Assembly: GCA_001803815.1 (NCBI GenBank)
Contig: MHEL01000034.1
Coordinates: forward strand, 1 to 5,175
Direction: 5' to 3'
DNA length: 5,175 nucleotides
Source of the DNA: Nitrospirae bacterium RBG_19FT_COMBO_42_15
Lineage (GTDB): Bacteria > Nitrospirota > CAKKRA01 > 9FT-COMBO-42-15
Below the pieces are notes generated by a model. That model did no database searches and was not told the DNA's origin. It worked only from the letters and a program-made list of their open reading frames with translations. The position numbers and the translations under genes are program-made. Below, piece by piece: positions 4,577 to 5,175 of this stretch (its first letter is position 1; every line of letters starts with the position of its first letter).

Positions 4577-5175
4577 TTAACGAGATTGTCTGTCTTTTTC
4601 TGATGCAGAAATAAGTTTATATTTGCCCTTTACAAATTTGTAGATTGCTGTTTTTTTATTAACTGTAAGTTTTTGGCAGGTTCCTTCGTTGTATTGAATA
4701 TGGGTTACAATATTGAAGTACTCTGATTTTTGAGTTTCATCAAATTTTATCTCTACTTTCTGCTCTGAGGCGGCTTCACCGCATGCGCCAGAGCTTGGTT
4801 TTTCACCAAATCCAACATTCAACGCTACTTTTAGCACACCCATATATGGGGTGATTAAATTAATGTATTTGGTCTCATATCCTTGGTGTGCATCGGTTAT
4901 CAATAGCATTATAGCGTGTCTATCTTTTCCGATGCGAACTAAACTTATTTTTTCACCAAATGCATTGCCCCATCCAATAATCATGCTCTTAGTTTCTATT
5001 GCCCAGCTATCTTTTATTTTGGTATAAATAGCGCCGCCAATGAGTGGAGTACAAGCATGGCACATATATTGTTCAGCAGGCTCTGGTGTAATATGGAAAA
5101 TTACAAAGTGTTTTTCGGAATTTTTTTCATTGTAACCCGATTCGAATGCCACTGATATATACCCTGTTGTTTGTC
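4577..5175 (-). CDS. Unrecognised protein, 3' part (5' end beyond window)
   Basis: The frame is open from the right edge to a TAA at 4579-4577, giving 198 visible codons. A GTG at 5152-5150 could be called as a start, but the seven codons before it (QTTGYIS) continue the frame to the edge and no convincing ribosome site lies before it, so I treat the gene as truncated. I do not assign a family. Counting from that GTG as residue 1, the visible protein has a CHAC pair (Cys31, Cys34) followed by TPLIGGAIY, an alternating hydrophobic pattern typical of beta-strands (SMIIGWGN, SLVRIGKDRHAIMLLI), and two further cysteines (Cys124, Cys159) that could form disulfides. The C-terminal part, IYKFVKGKYKLIS, looks like a final beta-hairpin. 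No membrane helix is seen. The pattern fits a secreted or periplasmic beta-rich protein, but any signal peptide would lie outside the window. It converges on the ATPase - J/HTH operon. Confidence 0.72.
   Translation of the reverse strand, partial: QTTGYISVAFESGYNEKNSEKHFVIFHITPEPAEQYMCHACTPLIGGAIYTKIKDSWAIETKSMIIGWGNAFGEKISLVRIGKDRHAIMLLITDAHQGYETKYINLITPYMGVLKVALNVGFGEKPSSGACGEAASEQKVEIKFDETQKSEYFNIVTHIQYNEGTCQKLTVNKKTAIYKFVKGKYKLISASEKDRQSR

Noticed and set aside
5150..5152. GTG as the start of the right-edge minus-strand gene
   Set aside because: The frame stays open to the window edge with protein-like sequence before it, and no convincing ribosome site precedes the GTG.

Overview
The window looks like an ordinary stretch of chromosome from a low-G+C Gram-negative bacterium. 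The Gram-negative call rests on a periplasmic MltB-type lytic transglycosylase anchored in the inner membrane and on an exported DUF3047 protein. The gene mix would suit a Nitrospirota- or Desulfobacterota-like lineage, but that is a weak inference with no marker gene behind it. I see no rRNA, tRNA, CRISPR array, insertion sequence or phage gene.

Layout: (1) positions 1-192 hold the C-terminal end of an MTH1187/YqgV-type thiamine-binding protein whose start lies before the window, followed by a good intrinsic terminator. (2) 348-1304 encodes a bitopic membrane protein with a HEAT-like cytoplasmic part, one membrane helix and a periplasmic MltB-like lytic transglycosylase domain. (3) On the minus strand, 1603-1289 encodes a small CxxCxxCC (YkgJ-type) metal-chelating protein whose last codons overlap the transglycosylase gene tail to tail. 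(4) Upstream of it on the minus strand, 2743-1742 encodes an exported DUF3047 protein with an added C-terminal membrane helix, ending at its own terminator. (5) A 137-bp divergent intergenic region carries a perfect 16-bp palindrome and a consensus extended -10 box. (6) 2881-4532 is a two-gene operon: a MinD/FlhG-like ATPase with a helical insertion, then, overlapping by ATGA, a protein joining a J-like domain without HPD to a RodZ-type helix-turn-helix. (7) 5175-4577 on the minus strand is the 3' part of an unrecognised gene that enters from the right edge.

The most coherent unit is the ATPase plus J/HTH pair. It looks like a spatial-organisation or polarity module: a MinD-type ATPase translationally coupled to a RodZ-like adaptor. 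The neighbouring cell-wall hydrolase and exported protein also concern the envelope, but they are separate transcription units and nothing in the sequence ties them to the ATPase. None of this amounts to a clearly new system. The unusual points are domain combinations (HEAT-TM-transglycosylase, DUF3047-TM, degenerate J-HTH) and the regulatory DNA between the divergent genes.
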